38,171 nucleotides of DNA. Origin: Cohnella lupini. Its GTDB lineage: Bacteria > Bacillota > Bacilli > Paenibacillales > Paenibacillaceae. The stretch is taken from NCBI RefSeq assembly GCF_003386205.1, contig NZ_QRDY01000033.1, positions 1 to 38,171 on the forward strand, in the 5' to 3' direction. The translations under genes were made by a program, and so were the position numbers. The stretch's first letter is position 1. Each line of letters opens with the position of its first letter. The notes under the pieces were generated by a model. The model did no database searches, was not told the origin of the DNA, and saw nothing but the letters and a program-made list of their open reading frames with translations. Below are positions 38,081 to 38,171 of the stretch, piece after piece.

Positions 38081-38171
38081 AAGTAGGAGGGGGCGGCTAG
38101 CCCCCGACCTCTCACACCACCGTACGTACCGTTCGGTATACGGCGGTTCATGAAATATTCCGTAATGAGTT
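38081..38171 (-). mobile_element. 3' end of a group II intron (domains V and VI), cut by the window edge
   Basis: Minus strand from about 38149 to 38115 folds as a textbook domain V: lower stem ACCGCCGTA/TACGGTGGT with one G-U pair, a 2-nt CG bulge, upper stem TACC/GGTA and a GAAC loop. Domain VI follows (38114-38081): TGAGAGG, a GGGGGC/GCCCCC hairpin, then TCCTACTT with the likely branch-point A. The intron continues beyond the right edge, where a reverse transcriptase/maturase gene would be expected. The exact 3' splice site, near 38081, was not fixed. Confidence 0.8.

Overview
The window reads as chromosomal DNA of a spore-forming Paenibacillaceae-type Firmicute (Paenibacillus or Cohnella like). 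The reasons are a YesM/YesN two-component pair next to an Lpl-type sugar ABC transporter without its own ATPase, a CwlJ-type spore cortex hydrolase, a collagen-like surface protein, strong Shine-Dalgarno sites and Bacillus-type sigma-A promoters. No rRNA, tRNA or CRISPR array was seen. This assignment is inferred from gene content, not from a marker gene.

Layout. (1) 170-1461, minus strand: a small operon DUF1801 > ArsR regulator > AHSA1/SRPBCC protein, with a 22-bp palindrome wrapped around the -35 box. (2) 1552-15071, minus strand, plus 15416-17677, plus strand: a polysaccharide/oligosaccharide utilisation locus. A first minus-strand operon (heparinase II/III-like lyase, GH88 unsaturated glucuronyl hydrolase, right-handed beta-helix protein, sugar isomerase, Gfo/Idh/MocA dehydrogenase) ends at a terminator near 8850. 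It is followed by histidine kinase > AraC-type response regulator > lipoprotein binding protein > two permeases. A clan GH-D (GH36-like) glycosidase is divergent on the plus strand. None of the enzymes has a signal peptide, so the substrate is probably imported as unsaturated oligosaccharides and finished inside the cell. (3) 17859-18977: PadR regulator with two paralogous DUF1048 proteins and a clear promoter/operator. (4) 19-30 kb: small regulator/stress cassettes mixed with decaying genes. These are an SRPBCC pseudogene with an internal deletion, a membrane protein, an AraC/GyrI-like regulator, a CD3324-type HTH protein coupled to a phosphotransferase homologue lacking its N-lobe, CwlJ, TetR/SDR/cupin, a SnoaL-like protein, a flavodoxin-fold oxidoreductase, an aldo/keto reductase remnant, TetR/alpha-beta hydrolase, and a cupin followed by a broken doxX gene. 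(5) 30.3-32.4 kb: VanY-type carboxypeptidase and a Gly-X-Y collagen-like protein. (6) 32.7-38.0 kb: metE with a convergent LysR gene, then DUF2892, and dinB overlapping a class I fructose-bisphosphate aldolase gene. (7) At the right edge the 3' end (domains V and VI) of a group II intron enters on the minus strand.

Stretches with little in them: 22415-22630 (AT-rich, nothing recognised), 30062-30210 (nothing recognised) and 26447-26538 (a short open stretch that may be the tail of a lost gene). The regulatory DNA is unusually legible: several genes have good -35/-10 pairs with perfect inverted repeats over or beside them, and two TetR genes have promoters that would start transcription exactly at their ATG codons.
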